Shown here: piece by piece, positions 26,942 through 35,123 of the stretch
Numbering within the stretch: the first letter of the stretch is position 1
How the letters are laid out: the number at the start of each line of letters is the position of its first letter
NCBI GenBank assembly: GCA_002345145.1
Contig: DDVC01000059.1
Location: 1 to 40,002, forward strand
Source of the DNA: Bacteroidetes bacterium UBA2322
GTDB lineage: Bacteria > Bacteroidota > Bacteroidia > Chitinophagales > UBA2359
Direction: 5' to 3'
DNA length: 40,002 bases
Made by a program: the position numbers and the translations under genes
The notes under the pieces: model-generated
What the model was told of the DNA's origin: nothing
Seen by the model: the letters and a program-made list of their open reading frames with translations, nothing else
Database searches by the model: none

Positions 26942-27334
26942 ATGAGAGCAAAAAGCACAAATGAAGAAAATGTCAAATCAGTAATTTCATCTCAAAACCG
27001 CATTTTTAGTGAAGAGCTTAAACGCAGAATAATCCAAGATTTGGACACAAAAGTAATCACAATTAGTCAAATTGTTGCCCAATATGAGGTCAGTCGTGCA
27101 TCAGTTTACAAATGGCGTTATCTTTACTCCAAACAATTTCAAAAACAAACAAAAATGGTTGTACAAATGGAAAGTGAAGCCACCAAAACGCTAAAACTAA
27201 ACCAACGAGTAGCCGAGCTGGAACGGGTTATTGGTCAAAAGCAGTTAGAAATAGACTATTTAAACAAACTCATAGAGTTGGCGGGCAAGGATTTTGGCGT
27301 AGATTTAAAAAAAAATTTAGAACCGAAACCATAG
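26942..27334 (+). CDS. IS3-family transposase OrfA
   Basis: 130 residues. A helix-turn-helix of the transposase_8/IS3 OrfA type (FSEELKRRIIQDL...ISQIVAQYEVSRASVYKWR) binds the terminal repeats. It is followed by a leucine-zipper-like helix (LKLNQRVAELERVIGQKQLE) for multimerisation with OrfAB. It ends just after the nine-A run at 27307-27315, where -1 frameshifting would produce the fused transposase. Confidence 0.9.
   Translation: MRAKSTNEENVKSVISSQNRIFSEELKRRIIQDLDTKVITISQIVAQYEVSRASVYKWRYLYSKQFQKQTKMVVQMESEATKTLKLNQRVAELERVIGQKQLEIDYLNKLIELAGKDFGVDLKKNLEPKP
27307..27315 (+). promoter_or_regulatory. Programmed -1 frameshift site (A9)
   Basis: Nine consecutive A lie near the end of orfA. 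The orfB frame is -1 relative to orfA and is open across this site (R-F-K-K-K-F-R-T-E-T), continuing without a stop into OrfB. This is the usual way IS3 elements make OrfAB. Confidence 0.75.
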
Positions 27335-27357
27335 AATGGTATCGGCAACACCATGAA

Positions 27358-28266
27358 TTGCATCACTACACCATGAAGCAAATTTATCACCTCAATAACA
27401 TCAGCAAGCAAGCTCATTTACAAGCGGTAGGGGCGCTACAGCGCCTACAAATCCAAGAGCCCTTGTACCTGAATTTGATAGAAGAAGCCCGCATCATGCA
27501 TCCGCAAATGGGCTTGCGCAGTATCTATGAAACTTACCTTCCCGAAGGTATTGGCAGAGATGCTTTTATAGAATTGGGTAAACGACAAGGATATATGCTG
27601 CACCAACAGCCCAACCCTGTCCGTACTACTTTTAGCATTAAATCAAGGCTGTACAACAACTTATTGAACGACAAGGAGTTTACAGGTGTAAACCAACTTT
27701 GGGCATCCGATATTACCTATTATCCGCTCAACAACCGGTTCTATTACCTCACCCTGCTCATGGACGTTTACTCCCGAAAAATCATTGGATATAGCCTTGC
27801 CGACAATCTTCGGGCAGAAAACAATCTTGCCACCTTACAAATGGCGATGCAATATAGAGGCATAACAGACTACCAAAATCAACTCATTCACCACTCCGAC
27901 AGAGGCAGCCAATACTGTAGCAATGCCTATACCGATTTACTTCAAAAATACAACATCCGCATCAGCATGTGCGATGAAGTCTATGAAAATACCCATATTG
28001 AGCGGGTAAATGGCACTATCAAAAATGGCTACTTAAAACACTACGCCATCAAAACAATCAAACAACTATTCCTTGGTGTGGCTAAAGCTATTCAAATTTA
28101 CAATGACCAAAGACCGCACCAGCGTTTGCCTAAGCGCATGACCCCCAACCAATTTGAAGCCTACCTAATTACTACACCAAAAGACGAACTACCAAAACTA
28201 ACCATCTTTACATCAAGCAAAAATAAACAAATTGACAACCAATTGTCAATGAATTTTGGTTCATAA
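27358..28266 (+). CDS. IS3-family transposase OrfB (DDE integrase)
   Basis: 302 residues from the first possible independent start (TTG 27358); the frame is open upstream to the A9 slip site, so the functional product is probably the OrfAB fusion. HTH_21-type segment near 40-90, then an rve integrase core. The first Asp is in LWASDITYYPL, the second in HHSDRGSQYCS, and the Glu in NTHIERVNGTIKN. All three catalytic residues are present. C-terminal YNDQRPHQRL is typical. No internal stops, so likely active. Confidence 0.92.
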   Translation: MHHYTMKQIYHLNNISKQAHLQAVGALQRLQIQEPLYLNLIEEARIMHPQMGLRSIYETYLPEGIGRDAFIELGKRQGYMLHQQPNPVRTTFSIKSRLYNNLLNDKEFTGVNQLWASDITYYPLNNRFYYLTLLMDVYSRKIIGYSLADNLRAENNLATLQMAMQYRGITDYQNQLIHHSDRGSQYCSNAYTDLLQKYNIRISMCDEVYENTHIERVNGTIKNGYLKHYAIKTIKQLFLGVAKAIQIYNDQRPHQRLPKRMTPNQFEAYLITTPKDELPKLTIFTSSKNKQIDNQLSMNFGS

Positions 28267-28349
28267 TTTACAAAATCGGGCAAGGTTTTTTAGGAAAGCA
28301 CAACTCATAACTCATAATTCATAACTCATAACTCCCAACTCATAACTTT

Positions 28350-29096
28350 TCACTTCCCGCGGTAAATGTCAAATTTTGATAGCCCCCAAAGTTGCAGCCT
28401 GTGCATGACCGAAGTTTTAAGCACCCCCAAACCATAAGTAACACTTCGTTTAAAGTTAATAGAAGAGGCATCGGTAAAATACTTAGTAGGGCAGGTAACC
28501 TCTGCTATTTCAAAACCCGCATAAAAAATTTGTGAAATCATTTGGTTGTCAAAAACAAAATCATCTGAGTTAGCCTCATAGTCAATAGCTTGCAGCACTT
28601 GTTTAGAAAAAGCTCGGTAGCCCGTATGGTATTCCGATAATTTTTGACCAATCATAATGTTCTGAAAATAGGTTAAAAACCTGTTGGCTACATACTTATA
28701 CAGCGGCATACCGCCCCTAAGCGCACCCTTGCCCAAAATGCGCGACCCCAGCACCACCGGATACAAATCTTGTGCTATAATACTTGCCATAGCCGGTATC
28801 AGCTTGGGAGTATATTGGTAATCGGGGTGAAGCATTATAACAATATCTGCCCCCAGTTGCAAGGCTGTGTTGTAGCAAGTTTTTTGGTTGCCGCCATAAC
28901 CTTTGTTCTTATCGTGCCTTATAACGTGGTGCACGCCCAATTGGTGGGCTACATCTACCGTGTTATCTTTACTGGCATCGTCCACTAATATCACCTCATC
29001 TACAAGGTTGTGAGGTATTTCGTTGTAGGTTTGCTCTAATGTTTTGGCAGCATTGTAGGCGGGCATTACCACCACCACTTTTTTGTTAAACAGCAT
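28350..29096 (-). CDS. Family 2 glycosyltransferase (dolichol-phosphate-mannose-synthase-like)
   Basis: 248 residues, GT-A fold. VVVVMPAYNAAKTL opens the nucleotide-sugar domain. EVILVDDASKDNT supplies the first conserved Asp pair, and IVIMLHPDYQY the metal-binding region. Y-HTGYRAFSKQVL is typical of GT2 enzymes acting on polyprenyl phosphate. No C-terminal membrane segment is visible, so it is a soluble or peripheral form. The acceptor is unknown; a role in surface polysaccharide or protein glycosylation is inferred. Confidence 0.85.
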   Translation of the reverse strand: MLFNKKVVVVMPAYNAAKTLEQTYNEIPHNLVDEVILVDDASKDNTVDVAHQLGVHHVIRHDKNKGYGGNQKTCYNTALQLGADIVIMLHPDYQYTPKLIPAMASIIAQDLYPVVLGSRILGKGALRGGMPLYKYVANRFLTYFQNIMIGQKLSEYHTGYRAFSKQVLQAIDYEANSDDFVFDNQMISQIFYAGFEIAEVTCPTKYFTDASSINFKRSVTYGLGVLKTSVMHRLQLWGLSKFDIYRGK

Positions 29097-29546
29097 GAGT
29101 AATAAGTTGTTAACTACCTTAGTTTATGGGTTACGGTTGTTTAGGCGCTGCCATTACTCGCTTGGCAAAGCAGGCAATAACGGCAAACACTTACAACATT
29201 AGGGCAATTAGCAAACCCGTTTGCATAACCGGCTTATCGGTACAAAGGTAAGCACATTTAGCATTATAACAAGTTTATAGCGGGGGTTATGCCCATGTTT
29301 CTAAATAGCCTTATCTTTACCCCCGTTTTTACCGGCTTCAATTTGGTTTGTGCAAGCGTTTTGGGTCAATGGTAAAATAATCGGGGGAAAAAAGCGTTTT
29401 TCTGTCTTTTTAATCCATAATACAGGGCTTAAACCCTATATTGCAATTAAACAACAATTTCATCGGGCAAACCTGCATTAGCACAGCATTGTTGCCGCAT
29501 CATTCCCCCTATCGGTTATTCAATATTCATAATTTATTTTAATAAC
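29097..29546. other. Divergent intergenic region between GT2 and ribF
   Basis: No gene seen in 450 bases. It contains the GT2 promoter. No TAnnTTTG box is evident close to ribF, and no FMN-riboswitch-like conserved core was recognised upstream of ribF. Confidence 0.5.
29243..29272 (-). promoter_or_regulatory. Promoter of the GT2 gene
   Basis: On the minus strand TTG (29272-29270), a 19-base spacer and TACCTTTG (29250-29243) fit the Bacteroidota consensus. The leader would be about 140 bases. Confidence 0.6.
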
Positions 29547-30476
29547 ATGCGTGTTTTCAGGCATTTAGATAATTTACCCGTTTTCCAAAACCCCGTACTT
29601 ACCATAGGCACTTTTGACGGCGTACATTACGGACACCAGCAAATTATACAAAGGGTAAACCAACTTGCCCAACAGCAAAACGGTGAGAGCATTTTAATTA
29701 CCTTTCACCCGCACCCGCGCACAGTGGTAAGCGATACCGACGACATATTGCTCCTTTCGCCACCCGATGAAAAATTTGACCTCCTGCGCCGTTGCGGCAT
29801 CAATAATGTAGTGGTAGTACCCTTTACCCGCGCTTTTTCTGAGCAAACACCCCTTGCCTATGTAGAAGATTTTTTGGTAAAAAACTTTACCCCCAAGATA
29901 GTAGTAATTGGCTACAACCACCGGTTTGGCAAAAACCGAGAGGGCAATTTAGAGCTGCTCATTAAAATGGGCAAACAATGGGGTTTTACCGTAGAAGAAA
30001 TATCTAAACAAGAGGCAGACCAAATGTCGGTAAGCTCCACCCTTATCCGAAAAGCCTTGCTCACCGGCGATATTGAAACCGCCCAAAAACTGCTGGGGCA
30101 CGAGTATTTTGTGCGCGGTATAGTGGTAAAAGGCAATCAACTGGGCAGTAAAATAGGCTTCCCTACCGCAAACATAGCTATTGAAGACCCCTGCAAACTC
30201 ATTCCCGATAACGGCGTGTATGCCGTAAAAGTGCATTTGCGCTCTCAAACCTACGGCGGCATGTTAAATATAGGCGTAAGACCCACCGTAGATGGACAAA
30301 CCAAAACCATAGAGGTTAATATCTTTGACTTTTCTGATAATATATACGGCGAACCCATTCAAATAGAATTTAAAAGCCTTATCAGACGCGAACACAAATT
30401 TGCCTCGCTCGACCACCTCATACAACAGCTATATACCGATAAACAAACAGTTTTAACCCTTTTAGCGAACAATTAA
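29547..30476 (+). CDS. ribF: Bifunctional riboflavin kinase / FAD synthetase
   Basis: 309 residues, the usual length. The enzyme phosphorylates riboflavin to FMN and adenylylates FMN to FAD in the cytosol. The N-terminal adenylyltransferase domain has the nucleotidyl-transferase signature TIGTFDGVHYGHQQI (HxGH-type) and GYNHRFGKNREG. The C-terminal riboflavin kinase domain has GNQLGSKIGFPTANI, PDNGVYAV and a NIGVRPTVDG segment. It sits 70 bases upstream of ffh in the same direction. Core gene; ordinary. Confidence 0.97.
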   Translation: MRVFRHLDNLPVFQNPVLTIGTFDGVHYGHQQIIQRVNQLAQQQNGESILITFHPHPRTVVSDTDDILLLSPPDEKFDLLRRCGINNVVVVPFTRAFSEQTPLAYVEDFLVKNFTPKIVVIGYNHRFGKNREGNLELLIKMGKQWGFTVEEISKQEADQMSVSSTLIRKALLTGDIETAQKLLGHEYFVRGIVVKGNQLGSKIGFPTANIAIEDPCKLIPDNGVYAVKVHLRSQTYGGMLNIGVRPTVDGQTKTIEVNIFDFSDNIYGEPIQIEFKSLIRREHKFASLDHLIQQLYTDKQTVLTLLANN

Positions 30477-30489
30477 CCATAAAATACTG

Positions 30490-30497
30490 TAATTTTG
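30490..30497 (+). promoter_or_regulatory. -7 box of ffh (TAATTTTG)
   Basis: TAATTTTG fits TAnnTTTG and lies 50 bases before the ffh ATG, just after the ribF stop codon. No clear -33 box. Confidence 0.5.
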
Positions 30498-30546
30498 CTG
30501 CTCCAAACCTTTTTATTGCTCACTTTGTAAACTGCTTTTTAATATA

Positions 30547-31884
30547 ATGTTCGAAAATTTACAAGATAAGTTAGAACGGGCGTTTAAGACCCTCAAAGGA
30601 CACGGCACCATTACCGAGCTAAACGTAGCCGCCACCATGAAAGACATTAGGCGAGCGCTGGTAGATGCAGACGTAAACTACAAAATAGCCAAAGAGTTTA
30701 CCGATACCGTAAAAAACAAAGCCATTGGGCAAAACGTATTAACAGCCGTATCGCCGGGGCAACTGTTGGTAAAAATTATGCAAGATGAGCTAACCGAGCT
30801 AATGGGCGGCACCGTAGCCGATGTAAAATTAGAAGGTAAACCCGCCATAATACTTATTGCTGGTTTGCAGGGCTCCGGTAAAACCACCTTTTCGGCAAAA
30901 TTAGCCAATTATATGCGCACCAAAAGGAAAAAACGACCCTTATTGGTAGCAGGAGACGTTTACCGACCCGCCGCTATTGAGCAGTTAAAAGTGCTGGGCA
31001 AACAAATAGAAATTCCGGTTTATACCGATGAAGGCAGCAAAGACCCCGTAGGCATTGCTACCAACGCCATAACCTATGCCAAAGCTAATAACCATGACTT
31101 GGTAATTATAGATACCGCCGGCAGGTTGGCTATTGATGAGCAAATGATGAACGAAATTAGCGCGGTAAAACAACATACCAATCCAGATGAAACCTTATTT
31201 GTAGTGGACTCTATGACCGGGCAAGATGCCGTAAATACCGCCCACACCTTTAACGAGCGCCTCAATTTTGACGGCGTAGTACTGACCAAACTCGATGGCG
31301 ATACCCGCGGCGGCGCTGCCCTATCTATTAAATACACCGTAAACAAGCCCATAAAATTTGTGAGCTATGGTGAAAAAATGGAAACCATAGACCTCTTTTA
31401 CCCCGACCGTATGGCACAGCGTATTCTGGGTATGGGCGATATAGTATCGTTTGTAGAAAAAGCACAAGAGCAGTTTGATGCTAAACAAGCCGAAGAGCTG
31501 CAAAAGAAAATCAGAAAAAATCAGTTCGATTTTAACGACTTTCTCTACCAGCTCAATCAGCTCCGCAAAATGGGTAATATAAAAGACATTGCGGCTATGA
31601 TTCCGGGAATGGGTAAAATGCTCAAAGATGTAGAAATTGAAGACAGTCAGTTTAAACGATTTGAAGCCATTATTTTCTCCATGACCCCAGCCGAGCGCGC
31701 CAATCCCGATTTAATTGATGCCAGCCGCCGCCGCCGCATTGCCTACGGTAGCGGCAACAGCATAACCGATATAAACGCCTTTATGAAACAGTTTGACCAA
31801 ATGCGCAAAATGCTCAACACCATGTCTAAAATGTCTATGTCGGGCAAGGCTATGAACGCCCTCCAAGCATTGCGCAAGCGGTAG
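30547..31884 (+). CDS. ffh: Signal recognition particle GTPase Ffh
   Basis: 445 residues, full length. It binds SRP RNA and nascent signal sequences and delivers ribosomes to FtsY at the membrane. N domain 1-90. The G domain has GLQGSGKTTFSAKLA (P loop, near 106), DVYRPAAIEQL, DTAGRLAIDEQ and TKLDGDTRGGAA. The methionine-rich M domain (about 328-445) has PGMGKML, MTPAERANPDLIDASRRRRI (RNA-binding) and MSKMSMSG at the C-terminus. Core gene. A near-perfect palindrome follows 3 bases past its stop. Confidence 0.98.
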   Translation: MFENLQDKLERAFKTLKGHGTITELNVAATMKDIRRALVDADVNYKIAKEFTDTVKNKAIGQNVLTAVSPGQLLVKIMQDELTELMGGTVADVKLEGKPAIILIAGLQGSGKTTFSAKLANYMRTKRKKRPLLVAGDVYRPAAIEQLKVLGKQIEIPVYTDEGSKDPVGIATNAITYAKANNHDLVIIDTAGRLAIDEQMMNEISAVKQHTNPDETLFVVDSMTGQDAVNTAHTFNERLNFDGVVLTKLDGDTRGGAALSIKYTVNKPIKFVSYGEKMETIDLFYPDRMAQRILGMGDIVSFVEKAQEQFDAKQAEELQKKIRKNQFDFNDFLYQLNQLRKMGNIKDIAAMIPGMGKMLKDVEIEDSQFKRFEAIIFSMTPAERANPDLIDASRRRRIAYGSGNSITDINAFMKQFDQMRKMLNTMSKMSMSGKAMNALQALRKR

Positions 31885-31887
31885 CAT

Positions 31888-31924
31888 TTAACCCTGTAAA
31901 CGTTTCAAACGCTTACAGGGTTAA
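31888..31924. repeat. REP-like palindrome 1 (also ffh terminator candidate)
   Basis: 18-base arms ttaaccctgtaaacgttt / aaacgcttacagggttaa with one mismatch around a single central base. The same family recurs at 38085-38117 and, degenerate, at 32809-32848. It lies just after ffh and just before the FGE gene. A T-run follows at 31931, so it may also terminate ffh transcription. Confidence 0.85.
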
Positions 31925-31938
31925 AAATTATTTTTTTA

Positions 31939-31989
31939 GAAAACCACCTGCAAACCCTGCAACAACGCCCTAATGCCCTGCCCAATTAT
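31939..31989 (+). pseudogene. Relic of kinase-FGE linker upstream of the FGE gene
   Basis: Bases 31939-31972 are identical (34 of 34) to 39139-39172 inside the kinase-FGE gene, where they encode the linker ENHLQTLQQRP. Here the same frame is open and runs straight into ATG 31990, but it has no start codon and is closed by a stop inside the palindrome. It marks the breakpoint at which the FGE gene was derived from a kinase-FGE fusion. Confidence 0.8.
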
Positions 31990-32820
31990 ATGAAATTCAT
32001 AAAAGGCAACACTTTCAACATGGGTGATGTGTTTGGTGACAGCAGTAGCTTACCCGATTGGTATGGCAACAGAGAAAAACCGGTACACCGCGTAACGGTA
32101 GCCGATTTTTACATGAGCGCCTACTGCCTAACCTTTGAGGAATATGATACATTTTGTGATGCCACAGGCAGACAAAAACCCGATGACGCAGGCTGGGGCA
32201 GAGGCAACAGACCAGTTATAAATGTAAACTGGTATGAGGCAGTGGAATACTGCAACTGGCTGAGCCAAGAGCAAGGGCTAACACCTGTATATGCCATAGA
32301 CAAAACCCTAAAAGACCCAAACAACAATAGTGTTTACGATGACCTTAAATGGATAGTAACCCCCAACCTGCAAGCCAACGGCTACCGCCTGCCCACTGAG
32401 GCGGAGTGGGAGTATGCGGCGCGCCAAGGAGGTAATAAACAGCGTTTTGGCAATGGGCAAAATACCTTGCTCCACACAGAGGCTAATTTTGATGCAAGTG
32501 CAGAATATAAACAACCCTACTCCGAAGAGGGGGAGTACAGAGGTAAAACCCTGCCGGTAAACAGTTTTACCCCCAATGCGCTGGGCTTATACAATATGAG
32601 CGGCAATGTATGGGAGTGGTGCTGGAATTGGTTTGATAGCGGATACTATAACGCAAGCCCGGCTGTAAATCCAAAAGGTCCGGCATCGGGCGCTGACCGA
32701 GTGTTGCGCGGCGGTAGTTGGGATGCCAGCGCCATTGACTGCCGGGTGGCATCTCGGCACTACAGCGCTCCCAATCGTAGCATCAACTACTATGGCTTCC
32801 GCATGGTTAAACCCTGTTAG
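31990..32820 (+). CDS. FGE-sulfatase (SUMF1/C-type-lectin-fold) domain protein, candidate DGR variable protein
   Basis: 276 residues, a single FGE-sulfatase domain with no signal peptide. Family signatures are MKFIKGNTFNMGDVF, RPVINVNWYEAVEYCNWLS, YRLPTEAEWEYAAR, LGLYNMSGNVWEW and VLRGGSW...CRVASR...GFR. Only one Cys remains in the region of the two catalytic cysteines of true formylglycine-generating enzymes, so a binding role is more likely than catalysis. It is a close paralogue of the kinase-FGE C-terminal domain, with two small insertions (near 105 and 170). The last ~24 codons before GFR diverge sharply from the paralogue (see findings). It is flanked by REP-like palindromes on both sides; the right one overlaps its stop codon. 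Confidence 0.88.
   Translation: MKFIKGNTFNMGDVFGDSSSLPDWYGNREKPVHRVTVADFYMSAYCLTFEEYDTFCDATGRQKPDDAGWGRGNRPVINVNWYEAVEYCNWLSQEQGLTPVYAIDKTLKDPNNNSVYDDLKWIVTPNLQANGYRLPTEAEWEYAARQGGNKQRFGNGQNTLLHTEANFDASAEYKQPYSEEGEYRGKTLPVNSFTPNALGLYNMSGNVWEWCWNWFDSGYYNASPAVNPKGPASGADRVLRGGSWDASAIDCRVASRHYSAPNRSINYYGFRMVKPC
32722..32802 (+). other. Candidate DGR variable region in FGE gene 1
   Basis: 27 codons from just after GGSW to GFR. Aligned without gaps to 39829-39909, 17 codons differ, 16 of them non-synonymous. The bases on both sides (gcggcggtagttgg before, ggcttccgc after) are identical in the two genes. See findings for the DGR argument; no template repeat or reverse transcriptase is in the window. 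Confidence 0.6.
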
Positions 32821-32848
32821 CATTCCAAACGCAAACGCTGAATGGGTT
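32809..32848. repeat. Degenerate REP-like palindrome 3
   Basis: aaaccctgttagc...ccaaacgc...aacgctgaatgggttt matches the outline of the other palindromes (aaccctgt..., ...ccaaacgc...) with several mismatches. It overlaps the stop codon of FGE gene 1. Confidence 0.55.
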
Positions 32849-32861
32849 TTTAAAAAAACGC

Positions 32862-32869
32862 TATCTTTG
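32862..32869 (+). promoter_or_regulatory. -7 box upstream of the PLD-J gene (TATCTTTG)
   Basis: TATCTTTG followed by C is a strong Bacteroidota -7 box. It lies 11 bases before ATG 32880, implying a nearly leaderless transcript. No clear -33 box. Confidence 0.6.
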
Positions 32870-32879
32870 CAAAAAAAAC

Positions 32880-34286
32880 ATGTCTAAAATTGACCACCAT
32901 TTTACCAACATCCAACACCACATAACCGCACAACTGCAAACTGCCACCTCAAACATACGCATTGCCGTGGCATGGTTTACCGATGCTGCCCTGTTTCACC
33001 TGCTTTGCACCAAAGCCGCTAACGGGGTAAAGGTAGAACTGCTCTTGCTGCAAGACGAAATAAACCAACTTTGCGGCATAAACCACCAACTACTGCACCA
33101 CCCGCCCCTTGCCCAAGTGCTGTGGGTTGCGCCCGATGGGTTTACCCGAATGCACAACAAGTTTTGCATTATAGACCAACACACGGTGATGACCGGCTCC
33201 TATAACTGGACTAATCAGGCGCAGCAAAACGACGAAAACATAGTAATCATTGCCAATAACCCCCCTTTTGCCGCCGGTTATATAAACCAGTTTTACCACC
33301 TGTGGCGAAAACACGGCGGAGCAGTTCCTGCCCATACGCCCGATGTGTTTGCCCTGCGCCTGCGCTTGCAAATGCTGCTCAATGCCCTTGAACTTGCCGA
33401 TGCCGATGATATTGCCGCACAAACAGCCAAAATTGTGGCACAACTGCCCCTGCCCCCGCCGCATGAGTGGCAGCATTTGTACCCATTGCTCCAACAACAA
33501 CTATACCCACAAGCCGCCGAGTATTTAGCGCAATGGCTGATAAAAACCAGCGCACTTACCCTTTATACCGATTACGAAGCGGAAACCCTTGCCTTAGAAC
33601 TCCAAACCCTTGAACTACAAATTAACGCCCTGCGAGACGAAAAAACCGACCTCGAAACCCTGATTGCCGCTTTTACCCGCCGCCACCAAATGGAATTGGG
33701 CGAGTTGATTCTCCAAATTTTACAACTCCAAACCGAAATTGCCCGCCAAGAATTAGCAAAACACCCCGATGACCCCAAAAAACAACAGGCTTACGAAAAC
33801 CTACATACCGAATACCAACAAAACTACGAACAGTACCAACAAGCCAAAAAACAACCCCAACCCGCCAACTTGCCGCCCGATGACGAAAACCTGCTCAAAA
33901 AACTGTACAAAAAAGCCGCCACCCTTTGCCACCCCGATATGGTGCAAGACGAAGCCAAAAAACAAGAGGCAGAAGAGCTTTTTAAAGAGCTGCACAATGC
34001 CTACCAAGCCAAAAACCTACATCGGGTAAAAGAGATATTGGACTACCTCGAAAACGGTAAACCCTTCTCCTCCGCCAACAGCAGCAGTATGCAAAAAGAC
34101 CGGCTCCGCGCCCGCATTGCCCACCTGCGCACCGTGCTAAACGCCCTGCTTGCCGAGGTAAACCTCCTGCGCAACTCCGATGCCTATAAACTGATTTTAC
34201 TAGCTGGTAACGATTGGGACGCATGGTTTACCCACGCCAAAAAAGATTTGGAAAAACAATTATCCTACCTCCAAAACAAAACCTAA
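32880..34286 (+). CDS. Phospholipase D-like nuclease/lipase fused to a DnaJ domain
   Basis: 468 residues. The N-terminal PLD-like domain (about 1-150) has one HKD motif, MHNKFCIIDQHTVMTGSYNW (His92, Lys94, Asp99). This is the single-HKD form that dimerises, as in Nuc-type endonucleases and mitochondrial PLD. The middle (about 230-300) is a charged coiled coil. About 330-390 resembles a J domain: LLKKLYKKAATLCHPD, with the diagnostic HPD near 351 and a following helix EELFKELHNAYQAK. J domains recruit Hsp70. A C-terminal helical tail of ~80 residues is unassigned. No signal peptide. Its place between an FGE protein and the vWA/PP2C/kinase genes suggests the effector of that locus; substrate (DNA, RNA or lipid) is unknown. 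Confidence 0.82.
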   Translation: MSKIDHHFTNIQHHITAQLQTATSNIRIAVAWFTDAALFHLLCTKAANGVKVELLLLQDEINQLCGINHQLLHHPPLAQVLWVAPDGFTRMHNKFCIIDQHTVMTGSYNWTNQAQQNDENIVIIANNPPFAAGYINQFYHLWRKHGGAVPAHTPDVFALRLRLQMLLNALELADADDIAAQTAKIVAQLPLPPPHEWQHLYPLLQQQLYPQAAEYLAQWLIKTSALTLYTDYEAETLALELQTLELQINALRDEKTDLETLIAAFTRRHQMELGELILQILQLQTEIARQELAKHPDDPKKQQAYENLHTEYQQNYEQYQQAKKQPQPANLPPDDENLLKKLYKKAATLCHPDMVQDEAKKQEAEELFKELHNAYQAKNLHRVKEILDYLENGKPFSSANSSSMQKDRLRARIAHLRTVLNALLAEVNLLRNSDAYKLILLAGNDWDAWFTHAKKDLEKQLSYLQNKT

Positions 34287-34374
34287 CCCAACACCCCACC
34301 CATCCCGAACTTTTGTCTATCTGCCGCTTGTTTAAAAAAATCAACCTTACACCACACCCATTAAACATACCGTT

Positions 34375-34602
34375 ATGAAAAAAATGGAGCTTACTCTCAT
34401 CATTCAAAAAGGAGAAAACAACTATTACGTAGGGCAATTACAAGAATACCCTGCTGTTTTATCGCAAGGTAAAACCATAGAAGAACTGAAAACAAACATA
34501 GCCGATGCGTTAAAACTATACTTGGAAGTGCAAAAAGAAGAGCTAAACCAAGAGTACAAAGAGAAAAAAATTCTAAAACGCAAATTGCTCTTTGTGCAAT
34601 GA
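34375..34602 (+). CDS. hicB: HicB-family antitoxin (pair 1)
   Basis: 75 residues. ELTLIIQKGENNYYVGQLQEYPAV followed by GKTIEELKTNIADALKLYLE is the partly degenerate RNase-H-like fold of HicB antitoxins. No DNA-binding HTH is obvious in the short tail. Its stop overlaps the hicA start by 4 bases, so the two are translationally coupled. The antitoxin precedes the toxin. Confidence 0.8.
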   Translation: MKKMELTLIIQKGENNYYVGQLQEYPAVLSQGKTIEELKTNIADALKLYLEVQKEELNQEYKEKKILKRKLLFVQ

Positions 34603-34781
34603 AAAAGCAACACCTTGAAAAACACCTCAAAGAACAAGGTTGCAAATTGATGAGGCAAGGTAAGAGCCATGAAATTTGGGTGAACCCCGAAAATAAATGC
34701 CAAACTACCATACCTCGCCATAAAGAAATAGACAATGTACTGTGTAAAATCATCTGTAAACAGTTGGGTATTATCGTTTAA
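34599..34781 (+). CDS. hicA: HicA-family toxin (pair 1)
   Basis: 60 residues. HicA toxins are small dsRBD-fold mRNA interferases. LKEQGCKLMRQGKSHEIWVN carries the conserved Gly-x-Ser-His with the catalytic His, followed by IPRHKEIDNVLCKIICKQLG. Length and order match the family. Confidence 0.82.
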   Translation: MKKQHLEKHLKEQGCKLMRQGKSHEIWVNPENKCQTTIPRHKEIDNVLCKIICKQLGIIV

Positions 34782-34889
34782 CCTTAAATTTATTCTTAAC
34801 CCAACAACCTTCTTTATATCCTCCCAAACCACTAACTTTACCCATTTAAACACCCCAAATAAGTAAACTATAAAAAATAAAACCCCACT

Positions 34890-35123
34890 ATGAGCCAACA
34901 CCCCCTAATCCCCGCCAATGCCGAAATAATTTTTGTAGTAGAAGAAACACCCGAAAGCACTTACATAGCAAGAGCCTTAGGGCACAGCATTTACACCGAA
35001 GCCGACACCCTGCCTGAACTGCGAGCAATGGTGCGCGATGCCGTTTTATGCCATTTCAACGAAAACGAAAAACCAACGCTTATTAGATTGCACTTTGTAA
35101 AACAAGAATTGATAGCGGTATGA
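34890..35123 (+). CDS. HicB-like antitoxin (pair 2)
   Basis: 77 residues. EIIFVVEETPESTYIARALG then LPELRAMVRDAVLCHF fits the HicB fold; similar short proteins are often misnamed 2-oxoisovalerate dehydrogenase. ATGA overlap with the following hicA-like gene. It is not closely similar to pair 1, so this is an independent acquisition and not a tandem duplication. Confidence 0.7.
   Translation: MSQHPLIPANAEIIFVVEETPESTYIARALGHSIYTEADTLPELRAMVRDAVLCHFNENEKPTLIRLHFVKQELIAV

Larger units (their letters stand above)
26900..28302 (+). mobile_element. Complete IS3-family insertion sequence (1403 bp)
   Basis: Imperfect terminal inverted repeats of about 25 bp end in TGTG: left TGTGGTGTCCTGAAATAGCT (from 26900) and right, read inward, TGTGCTTTCCTAAAAAACCT (from 28302). 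Both continue into TTGCCC. The flanking triplet act is present on both sides (26897-26899 and 28303-28305), consistent with a 3-bp target duplication. The target is an array of ctcataa repeats that resumes after the element. Two overlapping-phase ORFs and a slippery A run make it look intact. Confidence 0.9.

Noticed and set aside
29400..29546. FMN riboswitch upstream of ribF
   Set aside because: The conserved riboswitch core was not recognised and the leader is AT-rich without clear helices.
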